Below, in pieces: positions 31,388 to 41,667 of a DNA stretch of 64,000 nt. The notes below the pieces were generated by a model. That model worked only from the letters and a program-made list of their open reading frames with translations, did no database searches and had not been told where the DNA came from. A program made the position numbers and the translations under genes. Source of the DNA: Paenibacillus rigui (lineage in GTDB: Bacteria > Bacillota > Bacilli > Paenibacillales > NBRC-103111); NCBI RefSeq assembly GCF_002234615.1, contig NZ_NMQW01000027.1, forward strand, positions 1-64,000, in the 5' to 3' direction. The first letter of the stretch is position 1. Each line of letters opens with the position of its first letter.

Positions 31388-33883
31388 ATGAGTTCCATTC
31401 TGGACTTGGCAATCAGCATTAGTTTAGCGGACCATATTTCATCTGGTGTCAAGGGGATTATTGGTCAATTCAAGCTTATGGAAAGAGCTACCGACGATGC
31501 CAAAAAGAAAATGGAAGGCTTTAAGAACATGGCGTTTGTCGGAGCTGGTGTTGGAGCTGCGGGGGCGCTTGCATTTGGCGGAATCACAAGTGCAATTAAA
31601 TCTTCGGCCGAAGCAGCGATGGAATTTGAAAGTGTCATGACCAATGTGAAAATGGCCGCATTTGGGAAGGACTTACTTGATTCATCCAAGGCTGCTGAAG
31701 TGAAGCAGACGCTGGATGACCTGACAACTGGTTTCGAGAAACTGGGGGTTGCTACAAAGTTCAGTGATAAGGCAGCTGCCGAAACTGCCCTCGGGATGTT
31801 AAGGGGCGGTATCGATAAAAACTTTATCCTTGGGGATAAGGATGCCAAAGGAAATTATAACTATTCCGGCCTTACCGCCGCTATGTATTCAGCTCAATTG
31901 GGTGATGTAGACCCGCAAGCAGCCGGTGACTTTATTGCTAAACAGAAGGCTGCTTTCAACATGAACGGAGACAGGACCCTTAAGGCCGTAGATTTCTATG
32001 CGAAGACAGCAGCTGCTTCCACAATGGATATGAAGAGCCTTATTCCCGGCATGCTGACTGCATCCGGTGTCGCAGGAACTCTTGGCATGACGCCAGAGGA
32101 TACAGCGTTGCTCGTCGCTTCAACTGGCACCTATACCAAGGACGGCGGCTCAGCGGGGACATTTACCAAGGACTTCCTCGACCGCCTGATTCCTCACACC
32201 AAAAAACAAATTGAGGCTATGCATGAATTGGGTTGGTTAAAGCAAGATGGAAGCAGCATATTCTTCGATGATGGCGGCAAGATTAAAGGCTCGGACTTCT
32301 TATTCAGCACTCTACAAGAAACATCTAAGAAATTCCGACCGGACCAATTTCAAAACATGATGAGTAAGGTCTTCCTTGAGCAGGGTAAAAACACGGCCCT
32401 TGCTCTTGCAAATGGCAGCCAGGTATACGCGGATATTAAGGGTAATGTGGGTAATCAGCTTGATATGTACCAACAGGTTGAGATCCAAATGAAGGGCACC
32501 AAAAATATGATGGAGTCTTTAGCCGAGACATGGAGCATTGTAAAACGAGTTTTTGGTGACCCGTTCTTGGAGCCGATAAAGGTTGGTCTTGCGGCCTTCA
32601 GCAAAATTCTTGGAGATAGCCTAATCCCATGGGCGAAGGCCCATCCTCAAATCATTCAGACAGTTGCGGCCATTGCATTAGGTGTCAGTGCGTTCCTTGC
32701 TATTGGGGGAGCAATTATGGTCGGTGTGGCGGCATTTGGAGCTATTTCGACTGCGATGGCAGGCGTCGGTATCGGCCTGGGAACCGTAGCATTACTGAGT
32801 GGAGGTATTGTTGTCGGGATCGCAGCGGTGGCCGGAGCAGCTTACCTGATTTATAAAAACTGGGGTCCGATCAGTGCTTATGCTAAGAATGTGTGGGATC
32901 AGGTTAAAAGTGTGACTTTGTCAGTATGGAACGCAATTAAACCTACGGTCATGGGAACTGTCAGTGAAATTTGGAATTCGATTCACTCCGCTTTCAACTC
33001 TGTTAAAAGTTACTTCCTTCAGATTTGGCCTGACATTAAGAACATCTTTGCTATATATGGGCCGATTATAGTCACCTTGGTTTCATTCCACTTTAATACA
33101 ATGTGGACGGTTATTAAGACAGTGAGTACCATTATTTGGTCCACCATGAAATACACCTGGACAATGATTAAGGTGGAGTTAGAGGTTGCTTGGACGCTGA
33201 TGAAGGACTTTATAAAGTTATGGTGGGACTATGTATCCGGCACCTTCAAAATCGCCCTTAAAATACTCCAAGGTGATTGGTCTGGTGCTTGGCAGGCGAT
33301 GAAGGATCTATTTTCAACGTTATGGAACGATGTGAAAAAAATCTTTGGAGATGGATGGGACGGTATAAAGGAAATCGCATCTACTTGGAAAGCAGCTGCA
33401 GGCGAGTGGGGAAAAAATATCGTTGAGGGTATTATCGGTGGTATTAAGGGTTATTGGGGAAATTTAAAAGATACGATGGGCGAGTTATGGGACGAATATA
33501 TTAAAAGTCCATTCATGAAAAAAGGGGATATCAACTCTCCATCGCGTGAAATGATGAAACAAGGAAACTATGTCACACAAGGGTTGGCACTCGGTATTTT
33601 AGGTCAGGCCGGCTTAGTTAAGAATGCATCAGAATCGTTATTTGATGTAGCCAAGCCAGGAGGAGTTGACGATGGAGGCATCAGTGTAAATCGACCTGTC
33701 GCAAGCGGAGGCAGTTCAGTTGTTGTCCAAGGCCCCTTGATCGGAGAGGTGCATCAACAGGCCGGGGAGCAATCGCAAGACTTTGCTGAGCGTGTTGCTG
33801 ATTTGGCGGTACGGAAGATGAACGCTCTCTCCCAAAGAGCAAACCTGACGATCGGATCCCGGGGCGTCCAAAGGGGGTACTGA
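31388..33883 (+). CDS. tail tape measure protein (TP901 family)
   Basis: This 831-aa protein has an N-terminal coiled coil, then core strings FESVMTNVKMAAFGK and AAETALGMLRGGID, typical of TP901-type tape measures. A hydrophobic stretch around residues 415-490 may span the host membrane during injection. The C-terminal region carries many Trp-rich helical repeats. It sets tail length. Confidence 0.92.
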   Translation: MSSILDLAISISLADHISSGVKGIIGQFKLMERATDDAKKKMEGFKNMAFVGAGVGAAGALAFGGITSAIKSSAEAAMEFESVMTNVKMAAFGKDLLDSSKAAEVKQTLDDLTTGFEKLGVATKFSDKAAAETALGMLRGGIDKNFILGDKDAKGNYNYSGLTAAMYSAQLGDVDPQAAGDFIAKQKAAFNMNGDRTLKAVDFYAKTAAASTMDMKSLIPGMLTASGVAGTLGMTPEDTALLVASTGTYTKDGGSAGTFTKDFLDRLIPHTKKQIEAMHELGWLKQDGSSIFFDDGGKIKGSDFLFSTLQETSKKFRPDQFQNMMSKVFLEQGKNTALALANGSQVYADIKGNVGNQLDMYQQVEIQMKGTKNMMESLAETWSIVKRVFGDPFLEPIKVGLAAFSKILGDSLIPWAKAHPQIIQTVAAIALGVSAFLAIGGAIMVGVAAFGAISTAMAGVGIGLGTVALLSGGIVVGIAAVAGAAYLIYKNWGPISAYAKNVWDQVKSVTLSVWNAIKPTVMGTVSEIWNSIHSAFNSVKSYFLQIWPDIKNIFAIYGPIIVTLVSFHFNTMWTVIKTVSTIIWSTMKYTWTMIKVELEVAWTLMKDFIKLWWDYVSGTFKIALKILQGDWSGAWQAMKDLFSTLWNDVKKIFGDGWDGIKEIASTWKAAAGEWGKNIVEGIIGGIKGYWGNLKDTMGELWDEYIKSPFMKKGDINSPSREMMKQGNYVTQGLALGILGQAGLVKNASESLFDVAKPGGVDDGGISVNRPVASGGSSVVVQGPLIGEVHQQAGEQSQDFAERVADLAVRKMNALSQRANLTIGSRGVQRGY

Positions 33884-33886
33884 TGT

Positions 33887-34483
33887 ATGCGTATTGCCTT
33901 AGGTGATTTTGAATTCCGAGATTTCGAGAAGCCGAACAGTATTCTCCGTGGTGGTGAGCAAATGTTGGCTGTCCGCCAGTTTCCAGGAGGAAATGTTTCT
34001 ATTCAGAATATGGGCCCCGGGTATCGTCCCATTAGTTGGAGCGGAATGTTTATTGGGAACGACGCCTACGATCGCATGATGGTTGTAGGACTGATGCGAA
34101 CTGCTGGAGCTGCCGTTGAATTCACTACAGATAAATTTTCGTTTCCTGTTGTCATTAAAGAGTTCCTGCCTGATTACAAAAGCGATTTAAGAATACCATT
34201 CGCTATTACCCTGATCCATATTGTAGATCAACGAGCGAATTCCTCATTGCTGATAGATGCCATTGATAAAGCAGCTGATTCATACGAATCTGAGAACCCG
34301 GCAGAGTCTCAGGGGAAAACATATGTTGTTCAGGAAGGGGACAGCTTATGGCGAATCGCAATGACTCAAACGGAATCCAAAGACCCCAATCATTGGGAGC
34401 AGATTTATCAGGATAATGCAGATGTCTTAACAGATGGGCCAAATGTATTGAGCCCGGGGATGGAGTTGAAGATAAATGTTTAA
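33887..34483 (+). CDS. LysM-containing tail/baseplate protein (XkdP-like)
   Basis: In this 198-aa protein, residues 145-196 form a LysM domain (YVVQEGDSLWRIAMTQ, NWEQIYQDN-type core, LSPGMELKI). The first part is a beta-rich tail domain. In PBSX the equivalent (XkdP) links the tape measure to the hub, and LysM can bind peptidoglycan. It overlaps the next gene by eight bases. Confidence 0.85.
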   Translation: MRIALGDFEFRDFEKPNSILRGGEQMLAVRQFPGGNVSIQNMGPGYRPISWSGMFIGNDAYDRMMVVGLMRTAGAAVEFTTDKFSFPVVIKEFLPDYKSDLRIPFAITLIHIVDQRANSSLLIDAIDKAADSYESENPAESQGKTYVVQEGDSLWRIAMTQTESKDPNHWEQIYQDNADVLTDGPNVLSPGMELKINV

Positions 34484-35600
34484 TGATTCTTTAGCCCCTC
34501 GATCTGGCCCCTTGCGTCCAACAGGCAAACCAATTGTCAACATCTCCATTAACGGAACAGCTGTAACGGATTGGAAACAGTTTAGGGTAGATTTGAATGG
34601 GCTTGGTGCTATTGATACTTTCGATATTACACTCCCCTGGGAAGTAACAGATTCACCGCGGGATAGCCTCTTATATAGCGGCTCAACTTCTTCATCGGAT
34701 CTTGTCACTGGATCGGCAGAAGTATTAATTCAGGCTGGTTTTGAAGGAGAGGGGGAGCTGGTCAATCTTATTGAAGGCGCCATGGACCATTCGGCATGGG
34801 ATTTCTCAAAACAGGATGGAGAGATTGTTACCCTGACAGGGCGTTCCTATGCGGCACGTCCATTTGACTATAAAGAATCGGCAAAATGGCAGAACATGAC
34901 CAGTACAGCCGCCTTCAAGGAGATCGCTTTATCCCATGGCCTGACTCCCATTGTCCCCGTAGAAACAACAAAACTGGTTGGAGAATATACGAATGAGGAC
35001 CATGCTAATATCACCCGCGAAGTCTCACACTGGGACTTCGTTTTGTATTTAGCACAGAACGAGGAATTCACGACACGGGTTAAGGGGAAAGAATGGTTTT
35101 TCGGCCCTAATGAGGAACTTGATGGTTTTTCGGATGATCCTATCATTTTTTCTTGGGGCCATAACATTGATGAACCCTTTCGGATAGAGAGAGCCCCCAA
35201 TGCAGCACGAAATTTGACTGTACAAGTGATCTCATGGGCTCCTGGGAAAAAGAAAGGCGGGCGCCGGATTATCGAGAATGCAACCTTATCTGGAGGCAGT
35301 AACGGCCATAAATATGTGATGCGGTACTATTATCCGAATCGAACCCGGGACCAATGTCAGCAGCTTGCCCGAGGAATCTTAGCTGAGATTTCCAAGAACC
35401 AGCTGTATGGATCCTTCTCAACCGACTGGTTTCAGGATCTATCAAACGAACGCCGAATTGAGCTGCAGGGTATCGGTAAGGGGCTAAGCGGTAAATACTT
35501 CGTGCCTAAGATTTCAATAACTGGTTCTAAAGAACAAGGGCTGCGTGTTGAAGTGAGCTTTACAAATCTGCCTTTGGAAGAGGGAGGGACATACGGTTGA
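34476..35600 (+). CDS. baseplate hub protein (late control D / XkdQ-like)
   Basis: A 374-aa protein with beta-barrel motifs near the N-terminus (VNISINGTAVTDWKQF, DTFDITLPWEV) and the gpD-like middle (DFVLYLAQNEEFTTRVKGKEWFFGP). It forms the hub to which the tube and spike attach. Confidence 0.85.
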   Translation: MFNDSLAPRSGPLRPTGKPIVNISINGTAVTDWKQFRVDLNGLGAIDTFDITLPWEVTDSPRDSLLYSGSTSSSDLVTGSAEVLIQAGFEGEGELVNLIEGAMDHSAWDFSKQDGEIVTLTGRSYAARPFDYKESAKWQNMTSTAAFKEIALSHGLTPIVPVETTKLVGEYTNEDHANITREVSHWDFVLYLAQNEEFTTRVKGKEWFFGPNEELDGFSDDPIIFSWGHNIDEPFRIERAPNAARNLTVQVISWAPGKKKGGRRIIENATLSGGSNGHKYVMRYYYPNRTRDQCQQLARGILAEISKNQLYGSFSTDWFQDLSNERRIELQGIGKGLSGKYFVPKISITGSKEQGLRVEVSFTNLPLEEGGTYG

Positions 35601-35932
35601 GCTCTTTTTCGGATCAAAGAAGGACCATTGAGGATATGTTGCCGCAGTCGCCCATCGTTTTTGCGACGATAGCCGCCGTGGACCCCGGTAATCGAATGTT
35701 AAAGATCATGATCGAGCCATGGGGAACGGAATCAGGATGGTGCAAAGTTTTAAAGGATACGTTCTATCCTATACCTTTTCATCTGATTGGGGGTACAACT
35801 TATACCCACGAACCGCAATGGCCGTATAAGGTTGATCAGGAGGTGTTGGCTGCCGTAGTCAGGGGAGCACAAGGAACGGAGCAGTATGTCGTTTTAGGTT
35901 TGCTTGATGAGGGGCTGGTGAGCGAGCAATGA
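35597..35932 (+). CDS. baseplate protein (XkdR/DUF2577-like)
   Basis: A 111-aa protein with TTG start overlapping the previous gene by four bases. It is a small beta-rich protein (SPIVFATIAAVDPGNRMLKI; EPQWPYKVDQEVLAAVVRGAQG) that probably adopts an OB-like fold of the spike or hub. Assignment rests on size and place in the Xkd order. Confidence 0.65.
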   Translation: MSSFSDQRRTIEDMLPQSPIVFATIAAVDPGNRMLKIMIEPWGTESGWCKVLKDTFYPIPFHLIGGTTYTHEPQWPYKVDQEVLAAVVRGAQGTEQYVVLGLLDEGLVSEQ

Positions 35933-36324
35933 ACTATGGGTCAGACTTCTTGATTATCGATGGAGATATTGTTTGGGAGGGGGATAATTTAGCCACTATT
36001 AGCGGTGAGGATAACGTGAAGCAGCAAGCTGAGCTCAGAATGCTGGCCGATCTTGGTGAGAGCATCTTTTTTAAGGAATACGGCGGAAAACTGTTCACCC
36101 ACCTAGGCAAAACTTATTCGATAGAGCAGAAGCAGGCTGCCGAATCAGAGGCACGATCAGTCTTGCTTAAGGTAGGTAACGCTAATGGGCAAGGGTGGAT
36201 TGAGAAGGTTCTGGAGTGCAGCATTACTCCTGTTAAAGGTCAAAAAGCATTTAGGTTATTTGCTCGGTACGTCCTCCGAGGAGATACCAAGGTGCAGGAC
36301 TTCAACATTAGATTGGAGGTGTAG
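35929..36324 (+). CDS. baseplate wedge protein (gp25/XkdS-like, DUF2634)
   Basis: A 131-aa protein whose LRMLADLGESIFFKEYGGKLF and LLKVGNANGQGWIEKV fit the gp25/W-like wedge family. It is part of the conserved baseplate set with the gpJ-like gene downstream. Confidence 0.8.
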   Translation: MNYGSDFLIIDGDIVWEGDNLATISGEDNVKQQAELRMLADLGESIFFKEYGGKLFTHLGKTYSIEQKQAAESEARSVLLKVGNANGQGWIEKVLECSITPVKGQKAFRLFARYVLRGDTKVQDFNIRLEV

Positions 36325-36329
36325 AGTGA

Positions 36330-37448
36330 GTGATCCAATTTCCATCGAAGGATGAGATTACACAGGTATTGGTGACGAACCTTTTGGGATCCGGTAAAAC
36401 CATTTCCGATTTGCCTAATCAGTGGGTGATAAAGAGCCTAATCATCGGGCTCCGGGAAGCCATTTATATGTTCATTGTTACTCTCAAGTTGGTATATGAC
36501 CAGTTAACTGCTACGAGGGCTAAGGGTACAAAACTTGAGGAGATTGGTTATGAGACTGGTGTGGACAAGAAGCAGGCAACCAAGGCCGTGCATCAAGTCA
36601 CCTTGAAAAAATCAAGTCCTGTCGCTGCGGACACACCTGTTCCTGATCTATTCTTAGTCACAACAACGCCCGCCGGAAACAGCCCGCCGGTACAATTCCG
36701 AGTTGTAACAGGGCAGAATGCCTTTATACCAGTAGGCCAGAGTCAGGTTAATGTTTTAGTAGAATGCACACAATCAGGGATTGTAGGGAATGTGCCCAGT
36801 GGCTCGATCGACCTTGTGGCTCAGGCTGGATTTGATTCTGTTGCCGGTTCCACTCTTACCACGGCCGGTACTGACATTGAAGATGAGGAAGCTTATCGCA
36901 AACGGATATTAGAGAGAAAAAGAAATCCGCCCAGGGGAGGAACAAAAGCGGATTATAAGATATGGGCTGAGAGTGTGGAGGGCGTACTGACTGCCTTAGT
37001 CCTCCCGAGAAATCGGGGCAATGGAACTGTAGATATCGTTATTACAGGCGTGAATGGGGTGCCGGACCAATCCCTGATTGATGATTGTCAAGACTACATC
37101 GATTCATTGACGCCAGCCGATATTGCGGACGGTGGGGTACAAGTAATTGCTCCAACAACGGTACCCATTAATATTACGTTATCTGGTTGTGTATGGGCCG
37201 ATGGAATAACCACCGCGATTGGTTCGCCAATTGTCCAAGCTGCAATCTCACAATACATTATCAATCAAGCTAATACGGATAGAATCGTAAGATTTATGGA
37301 TATCATAGCAACCGCCAAAACAGCACATGATGCCACAGACATTACGAACAAGCCGGTTCTCGTAGATTTTGTGATGAACACACCAACCAGCAATCGAGTG
37401 CTTGGCAATGTAGAAATGGCTGTGCCTGGAACAATCAACATTTCATAG
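36330..37448 (+). CDS. baseplate J-like protein (XkdT)
   Basis: In this 372-aa protein, the GTG at 36330 has GGAGGT nine bases upstream. EEAYRKRILERKRNPPRGGTKADYKIWAESVEG is the hallmark of Baseplate_J; beta-rich N-terminal part, later repeats PNRGNGTVDIVITGVN-like. It forms the baseplate wedge. Confidence 0.93.
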   Translation: MIQFPSKDEITQVLVTNLLGSGKTISDLPNQWVIKSLIIGLREAIYMFIVTLKLVYDQLTATRAKGTKLEEIGYETGVDKKQATKAVHQVTLKKSSPVAADTPVPDLFLVTTTPAGNSPPVQFRVVTGQNAFIPVGQSQVNVLVECTQSGIVGNVPSGSIDLVAQAGFDSVAGSTLTTAGTDIEDEEAYRKRILERKRNPPRGGTKADYKIWAESVEGVLTALVLPRNRGNGTVDIVITGVNGVPDQSLIDDCQDYIDSLTPADIADGGVQVIAPTTVPINITLSGCVWADGITTAIGSPIVQAAISQYIINQANTDRIVRFMDIIATAKTAHDATDITNKPVLVDFVMNTPTSNRVLGNVEMAVPGTINIS

Positions 37449-37461
37449 GGGAGGGGAATTC

Positions 37462-38013
37462 ATGGGGCTTTCTTCATTTCTTCAAGGATTCTTCCCCCAT
37501 CGTTGGCTAAACAAAAAAGGAACAGGCAACATTCGTCTTTTCAATGGACTGGGCACAACACTGGATTGGGCAAATTCTTTCGTTATTCTGGTGAGGAATG
37601 AGTCAAGAGTGCTGACAGCCGTAGATACCATTCCGCTGCGGGAAAAAGAGCTTGGGATAACCTCTGACCCTTCGGTTCAGATCGATGTCCGTAGGTCCGG
37701 GATCATAGCGAGAATGAGGGAACAGAGCCGGCCAATGACCGCGGAGGATTTGGCGACAGCACTCCAGTCGTACGGCATCGTTGTGAGTATTCAACATGAT
37801 TATGCCAATTACAAAATGTTTATCAAAATTTTGAATGTAAATGGAGTGCCGGAAGGGTATCCCCAAATCCAGGCATTTATTCGGGAAGTTGTTAGAGCAC
37901 ACGTAGAAGTTATTTTTCAATTCCGATACCTTACAATTGCTGAAACTGAAAGCATGACAATATCACAAATCGAGGCTACAACACTTGATAGATTTGCAGG
38001 AGGTGGAGTGTAA
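37462..38013 (+). CDS. tail protein (XkdU/DUF2313-like)
   Basis: A 183-aa protein between the J-like protein and the fibre. RLFNGLGTTLDWANSF and the REKELGI, RMREQSRPMTAEDLATAL strings fit the XkdU/YmfQ-type family that links baseplate to tail fibres. Confidence 0.75.
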   Translation: MGLSSFLQGFFPHRWLNKKGTGNIRLFNGLGTTLDWANSFVILVRNESRVLTAVDTIPLREKELGITSDPSVQIDVRRSGIIARMREQSRPMTAEDLATALQSYGIVVSIQHDYANYKMFIKILNVNGVPEGYPQIQAFIREVVRAHVEVIFQFRYLTIAETESMTISQIEATTLDRFAGGGV

Positions 38014-40551
38014 ATGGCAAATCCCAAGACTACAAACCTTGGATTAAATAAGATTGACAGAACGTCACCGACCACGACATACATGAATTTGCAAACAAAC
38101 CTTGATGATAATTGGGATAATATAGACAACCAGCTTGGAGCACAAATTGCCGTATCCCCTGCAGCCATGCCTGTAAGCCTTAAAAGCGGGCTGCAAGTAA
38201 TCAATTCTTCCCGCGTCGCGCCGTATAACGTGACGAGCATCAAGGGCCGCACACTGGTTAACCTGCTGGGGCGTGATGGTGGTTTCGAGGTAGCTAATAA
38301 CAACTGGACTGCTTTTCAAGGCACTATTACCTACCAAATCGGGAACACAGCCCCTGATACAGGACAGGGTCGCGTATCGCTTGCGATCACTTCAGGCAGT
38401 TACGTATCTGCATATAAAACAAACATACCTTTTAAAGCGGGGAAGTATTATGTCCTTATATCAGCAGCGCGCAATTTTACTGCTACATCCGTTCGCCCCG
38501 TTATCGGAGCGACAGGCGCTGCCCAGATTGTTAATTCGTCTGTGTTTACGCCACAACTATCCACTTTCACTACGCAATGGTCTAGGATTAATGTTGGAAC
38601 CACGGATATTACAGGAGGTACTGTAGAACTACAGGTCGCTGGAGCTGTCGGTCAAACGGGAGTTTTCGATTCCGTACGTCTATATGAAATTACGCAAGCC
38701 GAGTATGATGCGCTTGCGAGCATGACACCAGAACAAGTCGCCGCCAAGTATCCGTATGTTGATGACGTGAAGCCGATCACGAATCCTTATGTTATCAAGT
38801 ACGGGGAAAACTTGCTGCCTACAATGTACGAATGTTCCCTCACGGGCGGTAACGCCGCTATTAATGTGCAAGCGCCATATATTTTACAAATGGTATCCCC
38901 GGATGGTAACGCCAGTTTCTTTGACACACCAAAACTACCTTTGATTCTGGGGCAACAGTACACACTGTCTGCTACCATTTCAGCTAACGCACACATGCAA
39001 GTAGTCGATTCTCAGGGTGTCGTTGCTAGTATAACGGCTACTATACCTTCGGTAACCTTTATCATTAGAGAATTTGGCGGTACGTATATACGATATTCCG
39101 AAGGAGCAGCCGGAACACATACGTACACAAACCCAATGCTTAGCCTTGGTGCTATCGCCCTGCCATTCAAGCAGCGTGAAGACGATTACCTTATCTTGCC
39201 GGCACAGTTGCACGCGAATACTGACGGCAGTGTTTACGACGAAATCACGTACCGCGACGGGCAATATTTTAAGAATTCCCGGTTTAAATCGATTGATTTG
39301 GATGGTAGTTTGGCTTGGACGTATTCCCCAGTAAGTTATACAGGATATAAACGAGTTGAACTTGTTAATAATCTTGCTGCGGTACCTCCATTCCAACAAG
39401 TTGTAAAATACGATGGGAAAATACTCACTTATAATAATTCTGCAAATACTGCTGATACATTTCTGGTTGCATCGGGAACAACTTATATTGTAATTCCTAA
39501 TACTGACTCCGGATGGGGCGATTCGTATACACCTTCCGCTGCCGAAATTCAAGCGTATTTTTACGGGTGGAAGATGACAACACAAGGTGTAAACAGTACC
39601 GCGCCTTATGATAGGACTGACAATCAATTTAAGCAATGGTATCCGATCGGCAATACTGATGGCAGTGGATATGTGATAACGTTGCCTACAGTCAAATCTT
39701 CTACTAACTACAAGCCCTACAAACTCGTATACCAACTTGCCGTAGCAACGACAGAGGTCATACCAGCCGAAGGCGGCATTACGCTGCATGATGGTGGTAA
39801 CCAACTTGAAGTGGGCGCTGGGATGGTTGTACGTGAACGTATAAGGGCCGCGACAGATGATGGCGGCTTGTCTTACTACATCAATACCAATGGTAATAAC
39901 GGTACGCAACACACTGAATTTGCATATAGGTTGGATAAATTGTTTAGAATCTATCGAGGTTTAGACGCTGATTATACATGGATGTCTAGCGCTTTAAATG
40001 CGCCCAATGCTTACGGCAAGTACTGGTACACAAATAGAGGTTATGACAAATTATCAGGGTACGCCGTTACGTACACACCTTTAGATTCCCACTTACTTAC
40101 AGGTAGCCTGCAAGCGATCAACGGGGAATATAGCACGAATTTAAAGACAGCTGTAGACAAGCTGGCCCGCAATCAAGCGGACGTCTTAACCCGTGTCAGC
40201 GTCTTGGAAACGCAGAAGACAGGGAAGGTGCAGCCGCAAATTATAAAGCCTACTTTGCTGAATGGGTGGAGTTTATTCCGTGGCGGCTACTACAAGGGTA
40301 CTGATGGCCGGGTTTATGTTGATATGGGTATTACAGGCGGGGTTTTTGTAGAGGGAACGCAAATTATGCAATTCCCCCAAGGTTATGCCCCCCTAGACGA
40401 TATCCACTTTGAAGCTTTAGCTAGTACCGCTGGCATTGTAGCTGCAAATACTATCGTAGAGGGCAAAGGCTATATCACACTTGGTAAAATGATTATTTAT
40501 AAAGGTGCTAATGGTTATATGCACCTGGCATTCTCGTTCCGCGCAGAATAA
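38014..40551 (+). CDS. tail fibre / receptor-binding protein
   Basis: This 845-aa protein begins with a baseplate-attachment segment (TTNLGLNKIDRTSPTTTYMNLQTNLDDNWDNID), then long beta-rich, Thr/Asn/Tyr-rich shaft. The C-terminal third has a coiled coil (VDKLARNQADVLTRVSVLETQ) and a globular tip. It probably binds the host surface; the specificity region would vary between relatives. Confidence 0.8.
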   Translation: MANPKTTNLGLNKIDRTSPTTTYMNLQTNLDDNWDNIDNQLGAQIAVSPAAMPVSLKSGLQVINSSRVAPYNVTSIKGRTLVNLLGRDGGFEVANNNWTAFQGTITYQIGNTAPDTGQGRVSLAITSGSYVSAYKTNIPFKAGKYYVLISAARNFTATSVRPVIGATGAAQIVNSSVFTPQLSTFTTQWSRINVGTTDITGGTVELQVAGAVGQTGVFDSVRLYEITQAEYDALASMTPEQVAAKYPYVDDVKPITNPYVIKYGENLLPTMYECSLTGGNAAINVQAPYILQMVSPDGNASFFDTPKLPLILGQQYTLSATISANAHMQVVDSQGVVASITATIPSVTFIIREFGGTYIRYSEGAAGTHTYTNPMLSLGAIALPFKQREDDYLILPAQLHANTDGSVYDEITYRDGQYFKNSRFKSIDLDGSLAWTYSPVSYTGYKRVELVNNLAAVPPFQQVVKYDGKILTYNNSANTADTFLVASGTTYIVIPNTDSGWGDSYTPSAAEIQAYFYGWKMTTQGVNSTAPYDRTDNQFKQWYPIGNTDGSGYVITLPTVKSSTNYKPYKLVYQLAVATTEVIPAEGGITLHDGGNQLEVGAGMVVRERIRAATDDGGLSYYINTNGNNGTQHTEFAYRLDKLFRIYRGLDADYTWMSSALNAPNAYGKYWYTNRGYDKLSGYAVTYTPLDSHLLTGSLQAINGEYSTNLKTAVDKLARNQADVLTRVSVLETQKTGKVQPQIIKPTLLNGWSLFRGGYYKGTDGRVYVDMGITGGVFVEGTQIMQFPQGYAPLDDIHFEALASTAGIVAANTIVEGKGYITLGKMIIYKGANGYMHLAFSFRAE

Positions 40552-40564
40552 AGGAGGTTTGGCC

Positions 40565-41095
40565 TTGAAAGAAGCAATCATAGTCAACCTGGACGGATAT
40601 ATGACCGATGTAACGCTTGTCGCAGATGATGTGACAGGCGTTTTTCCTATCTACCAGCAGCCGGGAAAGTCAGAGTCGGAGGAAGTAGTCGAGCCTGTGT
40701 TAACAGGCCACACGGTTGCCGTCCCGGTCACCCCAGGACTGTACAAGCCGCGTTTCGACTTCGCAGCCTGGGAGACGTATCAGACAACGCTTGAGGCCTA
40801 CAGAATATCGCTGGCAACTTGGCAAGGTACACCGGAAGAAGATAGAGCCTCCGAACCGCCAAGCTGGACGGGAGAAATGTCTGCCTGCTGGATAGAGGGA
40901 CTTACACAGGAAGAACTGGACGCGATAAAAAATACCGTCCCGCCGAAGTCGACAGAACAAAAGCTGGAAGAATCCCTGGCGTTAGTTGCGCAGCTGCGCC
41001 AGGAAATCGCAGTACAAAAAGACATTAATGCAGCCAACAGCGCCGACTTCATGGCGCTGGTGGACTACCTAGCTGAAAAAGGAGTGTTAGACTAA
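40565..41095 (+). CDS. tail fibre-associated protein (XkdW-like)
   Basis: The TTG at 40565 has AAGGAGG upstream, giving 176 aa. The N-terminal half is beta-rich and acidic; the end is a helical segment (EESLALVAQLRQEIAVQKDIN) as in small proteins encoded after phage fibres. It overlaps the next gene by one base. Role in fibre assembly is inferred. Confidence 0.6.
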   Translation: MKEAIIVNLDGYMTDVTLVADDVTGVFPIYQQPGKSESEEVVEPVLTGHTVAVPVTPGLYKPRFDFAAWETYQTTLEAYRISLATWQGTPEEDRASEPPSWTGEMSACWIEGLTQEELDAIKNTVPPKSTEQKLEESLALVAQLRQEIAVQKDINAANSADFMALVDYLAEKGVLD

Positions 41096-41361
41096 TGGCA
41101 ATCTTATCTTTCAGGGTTTCAAATTATGCATTGAACATCAACATGACCGGGCAGCAGCGGTACACGGGGCGGGATAACTTCACCGGGATCCCGGCAGAGT
41201 ATGCACCGCACGTTAAAGCGTACGCAGCGAAGAACTACTATGTAGATGATATCGACCGCGCTTTTGCTAACGGCTGGCTTACAGCGGAAGAACATCAGGA
41301 CACTTTAGATCTTAAAACAGAATCCGATCCACAATTCAGACCGTCAACGTTAAATGAATAA
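41095..41361 (+). CDS. XkdX-like small tail protein
   Basis: An 88-aa protein whose second half, YAAKNYYVDDIDRAFANGWLTAEEHQDTL, matches the XkdX signature found just after tail fibre genes in PBSX-like phages. The first half is extra, beta-like. Confidence 0.65.
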   Translation: MAILSFRVSNYALNINMTGQQRYTGRDNFTGIPAEYAPHVKAYAAKNYYVDDIDRAFANGWLTAEEHQDTLDLKTESDPQFRPSTLNE

Positions 41362-41367
41362 GAACCA

Positions 41368-41396
41368 AGGCCCTGTATATCACGGGGCTATTTTTA
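41368..41396 (+). terminator. possible terminator after tail genes
   Basis: GGCCCTG, a short loop and CACGGGGCT form a stem with one bulge, followed by ATTTTT. It may separate tail and lysis genes or act as an attenuator. Confidence 0.45.
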
Positions 41397-41428
41397 TGCC
41401 CGTTAATGGGCGGAGAGGGTGCGAGCCA

Positions 41429-41665
41429 ATGTCGCCACAAGCAGACGAAACTCAAGAAATTTTACAGCGATTAACGAGGGTAGAAACAAAACTCGACATG
41501 ATGAACAGCGCGCGGGATACTGCCAATGATGCCCTACAGTCCACGAAAGCAGCGCACAAGCGACTCGATACCATCGAAGAAAACCAGAAGTGGATATGGA
41601 GAACTGTCGTGGGAGCGATGATTGTTGGAGTTGTAAATCTACTCTTAAAAGTGAAAGGGATGTAA
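41429..41665 (+). CDS. xhlA: haemolysin XhlA-family lysis protein
   Basis: The ATG at 41429 follows GGAGAGGGTG, giving 78 aa. It has an acidic coiled coil (ETQEILQRLTRVETKLDMMNSA) and a C-terminal TM helix (WRTVVGAMIVGVVNLLL), the XhlA layout. In PBSX it works with the holin and amidase to lyse the cell. Confidence 0.88.
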   Translation: MSPQADETQEILQRLTRVETKLDMMNSARDTANDALQSTKAAHKRLDTIEENQKWIWRTVVGAMIVGVVNLLLKVKGM

Positions 41666-41667
41666 GT

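Noticed and set aside
38980-39912. 310-codon minus-strand frame inside the tail fibre
   Set aside because: Antisense to the fibre; composition follows the codon bias of the real gene; no start site support.
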